From Evansella sp041820985 (GTDB lineage Bacteria > Bacillota > Bacilli > Bacillales > Salisediminibacteriaceae): DNA of 64,000 nucleotides. Position 1 is the first letter of the stretch; each line of letters opens with the position of its first letter. The notes under the pieces were generated by a model that was not told the origin of the DNA, made no database searches, and was given only the letters and a program-made list of their open reading frames with translations. This document shows positions 8,364 through 15,784 of the stretch, in pieces. The DNA is taken from NCBI RefSeq assembly GCF_041820985.1, contig NZ_JBGUAU010000015.1, positions 1 through 64,000 on the forward strand. The letters run 5' to 3'. Position numbers and translations under genes: made by a program.

Positions 8364-9317
8364 ATGACAATAGATAGAGTAAAGATTTTAGACAAGCGGG
8401 TGTTGTTTGTTGGTGGCAAGGGTGGCGTTGGGAAGTCTACTTCCGCTTCGGCGATTGCCATGGCGGCTAGTAAGCTTGGAAAACGTGTGCTGCTCGTTTC
8501 TACAGACCCTGCTCATAACTTAAGTGATTTGTTCCATACCCGGCTTAAGGGGGAACCGAAGGAAGTGGTGCGAAACCTTTTTGTTATGGAGATTAATCCG
8601 GAAAAAGAGAGTGAGCGGTACATTGCCAATGTGAAGAAGAATCTGGAGGGGCAGGTTCGTGCGACGATGATCGAAGAGGTGCATCGGCAAATTGATATGG
8701 CGAAAACGAGTCCTGGTGCGGATGAGGCGGCATTGTTTGATAGAGTTACTTCGTTGGTTTTGGAGGAATTGGACAGGTTTGATTTATTGATTTTTGATAC
8801 GGCTCCAACAGGCCATACGTTGCGCCTTGTCTCCTTGCCGGAGATGATGGGTGTTTGGATGGACGGGATGCTAGAGCGTCGGCGGAAAACCAATGAGCAT
8901 TATACGCAGCTTTTGAATGATGGTGAACCTGTGGAGGATCCCATCTATCAAACGTTACAGGCTCGTCGGGATAAGTTTCGGAGAGTTCGGGAAATATTGC
9001 TAGATTCGTCTATGACGGGATTTTTGTTCGTGTTAAATCCGGAGCGACTTCCTATTGAAGAAGCGAAGCGTGGTGTGGAGACGTTGCGACAGCATGATAT
9101 TCCTGTACTAGGAATAATCATTAATAAAATTTTGCCTGATTCTGTGGATGGTACGTTTTTTCAGAAGCGAAAAGAGCAGCAGCTGGTATATATAGAAGAA
9201 ATTAAACGTTCGTTTAGAAAACTACCTATGGTGCGGATGGAGCTTTTGGAAGAGGATATTTCCACGTTAGCACATTTGGAGATGGTTGCTGGTAGATGGT
9301 CTAGTTTGATGGAATAA
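8364..9317 (+). CDS. ArsA/Get3-type ATPase
   Basis: A 317-residue cytoplasmic P-loop ATPase of the SIMIBI class. It has the deviant Walker A GGKGGVGKSTSASA near the N-terminus, the ArsA signature VSTDPAHNLSD, and the switch II motif FDTAPTGHTLRLVSLPE. Only one nucleotide-binding half is present, as in Get3 and unlike the fused E. coli ArsA. I see no CxxC dimer zinc site and no ars genes nearby, so arsenite export is unlikely. GGGAGG lies 8 nt before ATG 8364. The gene follows the small RCC protein by 17 nt, and both lie downstream of cstA, so it may mature or regulate that transporter. Base use resembles the RCC gene (G-rich sense strand) rather than cstA. Confidence 0.88.
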   Translation: MTIDRVKILDKRVLFVGGKGGVGKSTSASAIAMAASKLGKRVLLVSTDPAHNLSDLFHTRLKGEPKEVVRNLFVMEINPEKESERYIANVKKNLEGQVRATMIEEVHRQIDMAKTSPGADEAALFDRVTSLVLEELDRFDLLIFDTAPTGHTLRLVSLPEMMGVWMDGMLERRRKTNEHYTQLLNDGEPVEDPIYQTLQARRDKFRRVREILLDSSMTGFLFVLNPERLPIEEAKRGVETLRQHDIPVLGIIINKILPDSVDGTFFQKRKEQQLVYIEEIKRSFRKLPMVRMELLEEDISTLAHLEMVAGRWSSLME

Positions 9318-9355
9318 GGTAGTTGAGGGGTTCGGGGGAGCCTACTAATAGATAG

Positions 9356-9393
9356 AAGAGCTTGGGAATGGTTTTTCCACTCCTCAAGCTCTT
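9356..9393 (+). terminator. Terminator after the ArsA-type ATPase gene
   Basis: Outer stem AAGAGCTTG (9356-9364) / CAAGCTCTT (9385-9393), with an inner partial stem TGG/CCA around TTTTT. It lies between convergent genes and may serve both. Confidence 0.65.
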
Positions 9394-9399
9394 TGCTGT

Positions 9400-9834
9400 T
9401 TATGCGTAAGTTCTGTTAAAATACTGTGAAACACCTATAATGGAAATCACTAAAACAAAGATGGGAGCAAAGTAAAAAAACAAATAGATGCTAACTCCTC
9501 GAAGGGAAACGAGTGATATACCTGATATAAGAAGACTCCCCCCTGCAACGAGAACCACTAGTGCAGCTAAAATGTATTTATTGCTACGCGATAATCTCCA
9601 AAACAATCTGGACAATCCAACAATTAAAAATAGTACGCTAAAAATCTGGGCTATGTACCAGGTGATACTCCATCCATTCCCTGTTAACCAACCGGCGATT
9701 AAACTGATCCAGACTATAAATAAAGTAATGACAACAGTTGTATTCATTAGTGCTAGTGTCCGGAGTCTTTGGTGAAAAAATAATAAAGGACTCGCTAAGG
9801 TACATATAATTGAAATCGTTAAGAAACTATTCAT
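9400..9834 (-). CDS. Small integral membrane protein
   Basis: A 144-residue protein with about five hydrophobic segments (roughly 3-20, 30-50, 57-78, 85-108 and 115-138). No catalytic or transport motif is seen. It follows the XRE-type regulator by 36 nt on the same strand, so the two form a probable operon controlled by the regulator's own promoter at 10371-10399. Pairs of a small DNA-binding protein and a membrane protein are common in Bacillaceae, but I do not recognise a named family. Confidence 0.7.
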   Translation of the reverse strand: MNSFLTISIICTLASPLLFFHQRLRTLALMNTTVVITLFIVWISLIAGWLTGNGWSITWYIAQIFSVLFLIVGLSRLFWRLSRSNKYILAALVVLVAGGSLLISGISLVSLRGVSIYLFFYFAPIFVLVISIIGVSQYFNRTYA

Positions 9835-9870
9835 ATGATCCTCCTAAATGTTAAGGCATCTATTTCTTAT

Positions 9871-10332
9871 TTACTTTTCTTCTTGTGAATGTAATTCATT
9901 TAATCGTTTCAGAGATTCCTCTTTATCGAAAGAACAGAAATAACGAAAATTCAATTCATCAATAATACGGAAGTGGTGACTGATGAGATTTTGTTGTAGT
10001 CGATATTTTCCTTTTTGTTCCATTTCTTTCCACCATACTTTTCCACCAAGACTTTTCAGCGTTCTCGGTTCAGTATTATCATGTGCTATTAGCTTGATCA
10101 CTTCGAGTGGCTCATCCCCTAGTACATTTTGTAACACTTCACTATGCCCAAAAAGTGCAATGACCGTGACAACAATGTTCCAATTCGGTTCTATCCGACC
10201 TTTTTCTATTTGCACTAACGTTTTTTTAGAAACACCAATGATTTTCGACATTTTTTCTTGTGAAAAATCTTGTTCTAATCGAATTAACCTTATTTTTTGA
10301 GATACTATCTCGATAACTTGCTCTCTATTCAC
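9871..10332 (-). CDS. XRE-family transcriptional regulator
   Basis: The 153-residue protein has an N-terminal Cro/C1-type helix-turn-helix (about 10-65): IRLIRLEQDFSQEKMSKIIG, then VSKKTLVQIEKGRIEPNW. The C-terminal 85 residues carry aromatic clusters (GGKVWWKEMEQKGKYRLQQN) and are probably a ligand or dimer domain. The gene precedes a small membrane protein gene in a likely operon. Upstream, two 14-bp dyads cover the -10 and -35 boxes of a good promoter, which fits repression of its own operon. The signal sensed is unknown. Confidence 0.85.
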   Translation of the reverse strand: MNREQVIEIVSQKIRLIRLEQDFSQEKMSKIIGVSKKTLVQIEKGRIEPNWNIVVTVIALFGHSEVLQNVLGDEPLEVIKLIAHDNTEPRTLKSLGGKVWWKEMEQKGKYRLQQNLISHHFRIIDELNFRYFCSFDKEESLKRLNELHSQEEK

Positions 10333-10634
10333 ACATTCAACCCCTATGTAAACATTTCTCTTTTAGTGTAATTTTACACCCATAAGTGTAACTTTACAAG
10401 GTTAGTTTAGTATTATTTCCAAAAATAAGTGTGCTCCACTGATTGATTACAAACTAAGCTACTCCCGTATACCTGAAGTCAATCATAGCCTCTCACATCT
10501 ATGAACATTCCGCCAATAACAACCTTATTACTTTTAATAAAACACTATTTCTTATAAAATACGTGAAATCCCTTACATTTTTTCGCTAATGGATGTATAC
10601 TAAGTTCAGTTTTCATGAGGGGGCGGCGTACGTC
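10333..10634. other. Divergent promoter region
   Basis: This 302-bp gap carries the XRE operon promoter (10371-10399) and, for the MATE gene, a weak promoter CTTACA (10572-10577), 18 nt, TATACT (10596-10601). Nothing else was recognised. Confidence 0.4.
10366..10399 (-). promoter_or_regulatory. Promoter with two operator-like dyads for the XRE regulator operon
   Basis: On the minus strand, -35 TTGTAA (10394-10399), 17 nt, -10 TAAAAT (10371-10376). Two dyads overlap it: GTGTAA-TT-TTACAC (10366-10379, perfect) over the -10, and GTGTAA-CT-TTACAA (10386-10399, one mismatch) over the -35. Their centres are 20 bp apart, about two helical turns, as expected for cooperative repressor dimers. Confidence 0.75.
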
Positions 10635-12002
10635 ATGAGTAAAGACAAAAAAATCCGCAATTTAAGCTTGTTTGCTTTAACATGGCCAATTTTTATAGAA
10701 TCTCTTTTACATATGCTTATGGGAAATGCTGATACGCTAATGCTCAGCCAATACTCGGATGATGCCGTGGCTGCTGTTGGCGTTTCCAATGAAGTAATGC
10801 GATTTATTGTTGTTATGTTTGGATTTATTGCCACAGGTACAAGTGTCCTGATTGCACAGCAACTTGGAGCCGGAAAAGAGCGGAAGGCGCGTGAAGTAGC
10901 TGTTGTTGCCTTAGCCGCCAATCTCGTATCAGGGTTAGTGTTGAGTGCATTTCTTATTTTCGGAAGCACGGGAATATTTGGTTTTATGGGTCTAGATGAG
11001 GCATTACTTGGGGAAGCATCCCTCTATTTATCCATTGTCGGGGGCTTCGCATTCGTTCAAGCACTATTGATGACCTGTGGAGCTATCTTACGGAGTCACC
11101 GTTTTACTAGAGATGTAATGTATGTGACAGTAGGAATGAACATCCTAAACATTATTGGAAACTATTTTGTTATCTTCGGTCCATTCGGATTACCCGTTTA
11201 CGGTGTAACAGGTGTAGCTGTTGTAACTTCTGTCTGTCGATTGATAGGTCTAGTCATCATCTTTCTTGTTTTATTAAAACGTTTGAATGGTTCCTTGCCA
11301 TTTAGTTACTTGTTTCAAGGGTTTCCACGCTTGGAGTTGAAAAATTTATTAAAAATTGGAGTTCCCACTGCGGGAGAGCATTTTTCTTTTAATACCATGC
11401 AATTACTCATTACATCGTTTGTAGTTGCTATTGGTACAGAAGCGTTGACCACCAAGGTTTATACTCAAAATTTAATGATGCTTATCTTATTATGTGCATT
11501 AGCCATAGGTCAAGGAACCCAAATTATTATCGGATACCACGTAGGGGCAAAACAACTTGAATCTGCCTATAAACGCTGCATTTCCAGTTTGAAGGTAGCG
11601 GTCTGCCTCTCCATTTCCGTAGCAATTGGATTCTATCTTTTGAGTAAACCGCTCCTCGGAATTTTTACTGATAATACCGATATTATAACGCTTGGTAGTA
11701 CGTTACTTTTATTGGCGGTGATCATTGAACCAGGTCGTACATTCAACGTCATCTGTATTAACTCGTTACGAGCTGCAGGAGATGTGAAATTTCCTGTGTA
11801 TATCGGGATATTTTCTATGTGGCTCATTTGTGTACCCATAGCGTATATTCTCGGAATCTACTTCGGGTTAGGATTGATAGGAATTTGGATTGCCTTTGCA
11901 GTCGATGAATGGTTTCGAGGTCTCTGCATGCTACGGCGCTGGAAGCAAGGGAAATGGCGGGAGATGTCGTTTGTTTCAGAAAAATCAAAAGGAGCCTCCT
12001 AA
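10635..12002 (+). CDS. MATE-family efflux transporter
   Basis: A 455-residue protein with twelve predicted membrane segments in two homologous halves, typical of the multidrug and toxic compound extrusion family. The first half starts LFALTWPIFIESLLHMLMGN with MLSQYSDDAVAAVGVSNEVM, and the second half has KIGVPTAGEHFSFNTMQLLI. Such carriers export cationic drugs or metabolites using Na+ or H+ gradients; the substrate is unknown. The ATG at 10635 is chosen because GAGGGGG lies 11 nt before it; the in-frame ATG at 10593 has no ribosome site. A terminator overlaps the stop codon. The XRE operon is divergent upstream. Confidence 0.88.
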   Translation: MSKDKKIRNLSLFALTWPIFIESLLHMLMGNADTLMLSQYSDDAVAAVGVSNEVMRFIVVMFGFIATGTSVLIAQQLGAGKERKAREVAVVALAANLVSGLVLSAFLIFGSTGIFGFMGLDEALLGEASLYLSIVGGFAFVQALLMTCGAILRSHRFTRDVMYVTVGMNILNIIGNYFVIFGPFGLPVYGVTGVAVVTSVCRLIGLVIIFLVLLKRLNGSLPFSYLFQGFPRLELKNLLKIGVPTAGEHFSFNTMQLLITSFVVAIGTEALTTKVYTQNLMMLILLCALAIGQGTQIIIGYHVGAKQLESAYKRCISSLKVAVCLSISVAIGFYLLSKPLLGIFTDNTDIITLGSTLLLLAVIIEPGRTFNVICINSLRAAGDVKFPVYIGIFSMWLICVPIAYILGIYFGLGLIGIWIAFAVDEWFRGLCMLRRWKQGKWREMSFVSEKSKGAS

Positions 12003-12026
12003 CGTTGTGAGGCTTCTTCCTGTTTT
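11989..12026 (+). terminator. Terminator overlapping the MATE stop codon
   Basis: Ten-bp stem AAGGAGCCTC (11989-11998) / GAGGCTTCTT (12009-12018) with one G-U pair, then CCTGTTTTT. The TAA stop lies in the loop. Confidence 0.75.
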
Positions 12027-12528
12027 TGCGATTAAGTCACATTTTTAAGGTAATGATAACAAGTATGGTTACGTTTACTCGAATAATCTCGCGTATTTTC
12101 GAGGTTGACATCCATGAAAGTGATGATTTTCACAGGAGAATGAGAATACGCTGAGCCCCGCAGATCGCTTGAGATCGAAGAGGCTTGCCAGCTCCCCACA
12201 GGAAAGGAGTGGATCGAAGCGAATGGAATACAAACCAACAATATTAATAATTCTAGATAGTTTGACTTCTTACTGACAGGCCTATTTTCAGGGTAGACTC
12301 TTTAAAACAAAACTAGACAATTTATTATAGTCATCATATATACCATAGACTCCATATAATATAGAAACGTTTGTTTTATATATAAATTAATCCCTTCCTG
12401 TTCTTTCTTGTTTATATAGTAATAAAACGGGAAAAGAATAGTACATCAACGGTTCGTTTCACTTGCCAGTTAGGAAGAATTTGGTATATGATAAAATCGA
12501 AACTTGTCGTAATGAAGGGGTTATATAC
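12003..12528. other. Intergenic region
   Basis: 526 bp with the MATE terminator at the left, the dispersed repeat (12165-12301) in the middle and AT-rich DNA on the right that should contain the promoter of the DUF5665-type gene. No further gene is supported. Confidence 0.4.
12165..12301 (-). repeat. Dispersed repeat, copy A (minus strand)
   Basis: Read on the minus strand it begins with CCCTGAAAATAGGCCTG, then TTTGTATTCCATTCGCT and CCTGTGGGGAGCTGGCAAGC. The same order of blocks is found on the plus strand at 24049-24160. It is non-coding and GC-richer than its surroundings, and looks like a dispersed element of Bacillaceae rather than a gene. Confidence 0.65.
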
Positions 12529-12873
12529 ATGGGTTTATCTAGGGATCAGGAACAACGCAAAGTTCCTTTGAAGCACCGTTCAGATGAAAAACGACATGAA
12601 GAAAATGAACGATTTGAGAAGCTTCTTAACCAACTAGAAGAAATTACAACGAATGGTCGTTTGAAAGATATGGCCTTCCATTTTACAAATAAAAAAGAAG
12701 TGATCAAAGTTAATTTGTTAGCTGGTTTAGCCCGTGGTGTTGGGTTAACACTTGGTACAGCTATCTTTATCGGTCTTTTAATTCTCATACTTAATCAATT
12801 TTTATCGCTACCGTTAATAGGGGAGCATATCGCATCACTGTTGGATATGATTGATGTGTACCGTCAAGATTGA
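12529..12873 (+). CDS. DUF5665-type membrane protein
   Basis: A 114-residue protein with a charged N-terminal half (about 1-60, helical, Lys/Glu/Arg-rich) and one or two C-terminal membrane segments (about 63-95: KVNLLAGLARGVGLTLGTAI then a hydrophobic run). The layout and the LAGLARGVGLTLGTAIF core match DUF5665 as I recall it; the function is unknown. The ATG at 12529 is chosen because GAAGGGG lies 8 nt upstream; an in-frame ATG at 12463 would add 22 residues without a ribosome site. The next gene (DUF948-type) is on the same strand after about 200 nt; both may be envelope stress proteins. Confidence 0.75.
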   Translation: MGLSRDQEQRKVPLKHRSDEKRHEENERFEKLLNQLEEITTNGRLKDMAFHFTNKKEVIKVNLLAGLARGVGLTLGTAIFIGLLILILNQFLSLPLIGEHIASLLDMIDVYRQD

Positions 12874-13074
12874 GTGATGGCGTTAATACATTATTTTTCA
12901 TAATTGTAGGTTTTGAAGTAATAAAATCATTACTTTATTTAAAATAACGAAAACCCATATGACTCAATCTTCTAGATGATGTAAAGGCGAGATATGGCAG
13001 TGTAACGGTTTTAGAGTAGCATTACATTAACCAGACTTACGTTAAACAATACTTCGAATAAAGGGGTGGACCAA

Positions 13075-13527
13075 ATGGATTGGTTAGGAATTGGTGTCCT
13101 CGTTTTAGCAATAGGGTTTATGGTGTTAGTCATTTTCTTAATCCCAGTATTGAAAAGATTAGAAAAGACACTTGGAGCTACTGCGGAAACGATTGAAAAA
13201 ACTCAAAAGAGCATGGAGGAACTTACTAGCGAAACGACGCTTATGCTATTTAATACGAACGAAACGATTTTAGATGTTAATAATAAACTTACGAAACTTG
13301 ATCCACTATTTCAGATTGTTCACGATACAGGTGAATCTGCTCACCACTTAGCATCGTCAATAGCGAAGGTAACAAAGATTAATGAGAACAAGAATGGAAA
13401 TAGCGAAGGGGTCGACGAAATACTTGACCGACGAAAGCTAGAAGGACTCGTGCGTGGTGCTGCATTCATCTACTACTTGAGGGAAGCTAAAAAAGTATTT
13501 GATAAACGAAAAGCTAAGACTTCTTAG
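13075..13527 (+). CDS. DUF948-type (YtxG-like) membrane-anchored protein
   Basis: A 150-residue protein with one N-terminal membrane helix (about 3-24: LGIGVLVLAIGFMVLVIFLI) followed by a long coiled-coil-like segment (VLKRLEKTLGATAETIEKTQ) and a basic C-terminus. This resembles DUF948 proteins such as B. subtilis YtxG, a general stress protein. The ATG at 13075 is preceded by AGGGGTGG; an in-frame GTG at 13066 is less well placed. I see no clear sigma-B promoter. A terminator follows at 13564. Confidence 0.75.
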   Translation: MDWLGIGVLVLAIGFMVLVIFLIPVLKRLEKTLGATAETIEKTQKSMEELTSETTLMLFNTNETILDVNNKLTKLDPLFQIVHDTGESAHHLASSIAKVTKINENKNGNSEGVDEILDRRKLEGLVRGAAFIYYLREAKKVFDKRKAKTS

Positions 13528-13563
13528 TGTGACTTATACACTTTTACATTTTTAAAATGTCTT

Positions 13564-13596
13564 ACCAGGATTTTGTTAGTGAATCCTGGTTTTTAT
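13564..13596 (+). terminator. Terminator of the DUF948-type gene
   Basis: Perfect 9-bp stem ACCAGGATT (13564-13572) / AATCCTGGT (13582-13590), 9-nt loop, followed by TTTTATTA. Confidence 0.85.
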
Positions 13597-13826
13597 TATG
13601 AAAACTATCAATATTCCCTCCGATTTTGACTGTGTTTTGGTGGTCTTGAACGAATTTTTCAGCTGAGAGTTTGTAGAAAAAGACGGTTTGTGAATTGGTT
13701 ATTACCACTCTCTATGCTGGGGTTTGACCATTTTATGTTAGGACACGTAATTCTACTTACATTCCCTTAAAAACTTGCACTATTTACAAACATTAAAATA
13801 ATAATCATGATATAGGAGAACTTTAT

Positions 13827-15071
13827 ATGAGCCAAAAGAATTCCAAAAACACTAAAGTTAATGATTTAACCCCCATCGATAGTGAATCAAGATTGAATCA
13901 CATCGACAGCCTTCGTGGATTCGCACTGCTTGGCATATTACTGGTTAATATGTTAGCTTTTCAATATGGAATTTTTGGACAGGAGTTCATATATCCTGAC
14001 CTTATAGCCCATGATCAAGGTACATACTTCATTATTCAATGGCTACTGCAAGGAAGCTTCTACCCTATTTTTTCTATAATGTTTGGGTTCGGAGCTGTTA
14101 TCATGTGGGAACGAGCTACAGCGAAACAACGTCCTTTTAACCTAGTTTTCATCCGACGATTGCTCATATTACTGGTCATTGGTTTTTTCCACCTGTATTT
14201 CATATGGGATGGAGATATTTTAATGACATACGCGATAGCGGGATTTTTATTTATATTTTTTATAAAACGACATGTGAAGACGATTGCCATCTGGTTCATT
14301 TCTCTCGTACTATTAATGAACGCCCCCATGCTAATTCCCGATGAGGAAGGTACCGATTACTTACATCTAGACAAGTACGGGGAGTATGAACAGTCCATTT
14401 TAGCAGAAGGTTCTTACCAAGAAATTTTTACACACCGATTAACAGCAAATCCATTTCAGAAAGCAGAATTAGCAGAAAATGTAAGTGAAGTGGAACTAAC
14501 AGCAATTCTTTTTGTAATGTCTGCAGTAAATACTATTATGACTATTGTCCAAGCATTCGTTCTCTTTTTACTCGGCGGGATTATTGCGAAAAAACGTTGG
14601 TTACATCAACTGAATCAAAGCACTTCTTTTCTAGTAAAAACAGCGATTATCGCAACGGTTACAGGTGTTGTGATCAAACTTGGCTTTGTTTTATCCGATA
14701 ACATTAACGTTACCCAGTTCAGTTATCTTGTAGGTGGACCAATTCTCTCCATCGGATATATCTCTACATTTGCCGTACTTTATCAAAAGCTCGCCAACCA
14801 TAAGCAGATCTTTGATGGGTTTGCCTTCGTTGGAAGAATGGCGTTAACCAATTATTTAACTCAATCCATTGTTATGACTACCTTCTTCTATGGATATGGT
14901 TTAGGTTTACTTGGAAAACTCGGTACTTTCCTGGGGACAATTTTAGCGATTGCTTTGTTTGTAGTCCAAATCTTTATGAGTAAATGGTGGTTGCGCCGCT
15001 ACAACCACGGACCAATGGAAGCCTTTTGGAGAACAGGTACTTACTTGAACGTTCAAAAAATGAAAAAATAA
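13827..15071 (+). CDS. DUF418 (YeiB-type) membrane protein
   Basis: A 414-residue polytopic membrane protein with about ten membrane segments. It starts with the family hallmark LNHIDSLRGFALLGILLVNM and ends with the DUF418 region (FAFVGRMALTNYLTQSIVMT, YGYGLGLLGKLG). Members of this family (YeiB/YrkO in other bacteria) are of unknown function; relatives with an acyltransferase-3-like fold suggest a role in modifying envelope molecules, but no catalytic residue can be assigned. AGGAGA precedes ATG 13827. The lipoprotein gene follows after about 70 nt and could be co-transcribed. Confidence 0.85.
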   Translation: MSQKNSKNTKVNDLTPIDSESRLNHIDSLRGFALLGILLVNMLAFQYGIFGQEFIYPDLIAHDQGTYFIIQWLLQGSFYPIFSIMFGFGAVIMWERATAKQRPFNLVFIRRLLILLVIGFFHLYFIWDGDILMTYAIAGFLFIFFIKRHVKTIAIWFISLVLLMNAPMLIPDEEGTDYLHLDKYGEYEQSILAEGSYQEIFTHRLTANPFQKAELAENVSEVELTAILFVMSAVNTIMTIVQAFVLFLLGGIIAKKRWLHQLNQSTSFLVKTAIIATVTGVVIKLGFVLSDNINVTQFSYLVGGPILSIGYISTFAVLYQKLANHKQIFDGFAFVGRMALTNYLTQSIVMTTFFYGYGLGLLGKLGTFLGTILAIALFVVQIFMSKWWLRRYNHGPMEAFWRTGTYLNVQKMKK

Positions 15072-15140
15072 AAGGGCTATTTGGTTCAATAACGAAACCT
15101 TTCAACATATTCAATTCGTCTTATCATTGGAGGCGATTAA

Positions 15141-15689
15141 ATGAAAAAGAAAATGTTTAGTGCAATTATGGTTCTTTTCCTTTTAGCTATGCACGGATGC
15201 AGTCTCATCGAAGAAAATATTACAGGAGCTTCTGTACATAATGAATTCCAAGAACTAGAACCATCTGCTTGGGTAGAGTACACGCCGCTCGTTCAAGAAT
15301 ATTTTTACTATCGAACCCAGGCTGTTTTACACAACGATATTGATGTACTTTGGAACAGATACCCTCACTTAAGTACCGGGTCAAGCGTCGAAACTGGTGT
15401 GAACAGTGAAAGCTATGAAGTAACATCCCTAATCGATGTCTTTGAACTAATTGATGCAAATGTTGCTATGGAAGGCTTTGGTCGTTTACGCGCCAATCAG
15501 GTTTCCGAACAAGAACTTATCCTTTTAGCTAATAGTGGGATCGAGTATGTGACACACGATTTTGATGTAACCGGAGGAGAGATTTTAATTGAGCTTCATT
15601 TCAGGTACGAGGATAATGAATGGGTGCTAATAAAAACAGACGAATATACCTTGCCAGAGTATAAAGAGTTTATCAAAAATAACAAATGA
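15141..15689 (+). CDS. Putative lipoprotein
   Basis: The 182-residue product has a type II signal peptide: Lys-rich start, hydrophobic stretch and lipobox MHGC with the lipidated Cys at residue 20. The mature part is acidic; residues about 45-130 (YTPLVQEYFYYRTQAVLHND, VDVFELIDANVAMEGFGRL-like region) may form an NTF2-like fold but the family is not recognised. GGAGG lies 8 nt before ATG 15141. It follows the DUF418-type gene on the same strand and ends in a very stable terminator, so it may be the second gene of a two-gene unit. Confidence 0.75.
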   Translation: MKKKMFSAIMVLFLLAMHGCSLIEENITGASVHNEFQELEPSAWVEYTPLVQEYFYYRTQAVLHNDIDVLWNRYPHLSTGSSVETGVNSESYEVTSLIDVFELIDANVAMEGFGRLRANQVSEQELILLANSGIEYVTHDFDVTGGEILIELHFRYEDNEWVLIKTDEYTLPEYKEFIKNNK

Positions 15690-15730
15690 AAACCCAGGGC
15701 TCTCCTATTGGAGGCCCTGGGTTTTCATTT
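15684..15730. terminator. Strong bidirectional terminator
   Basis: Perfect 17-bp arms AAATGAAAACCCAGGGC (15684-15700) and GCCCTGGGTTTTCATTT (15714-15730), extended by CTCC/GGAG around TATT after a one-base bulge. The T runs in the right arm (plus strand) and the complementary A runs in the left arm allow termination from both sides. It lies between the lipoprotein gene and the convergent oxidase gene. Confidence 0.85.
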
Positions 15731-15739
15731 GTCAATACT

Positions 15740-15784
15740 GTTCACATAAAGTTCGGGGACCAGGTCCCTGAACTTTATGTGAAC
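15740..15784. repeat. 45-bp near-perfect palindrome
   Basis: Arms of 22 bp, 15740-15761 and 15763-15784, meet at a single A; the only irregularity is one G-T pair. The core reads GGGGACCAGGTCCC. It covers the last codons and stop of the SolA-type oxidase gene on the minus strand. The core resembles palindromes I have seen scattered in Bacillaceae genomes, so it may be a mobile or dispersed element rather than a simple terminator. Confidence 0.8.

Noticed and set aside
8364..9317. Arsenite export ATPase (ArsA of an ars operon)
   Set aside because: No arsR, arsB, arsC or arsD is nearby, only one ATPase half is present, and the context is cstA.
12032..12241. Minus-strand open frame of 69 codons
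   Set aside because: It lies within the dispersed repeat (copy A) and lacks a ribosome site.
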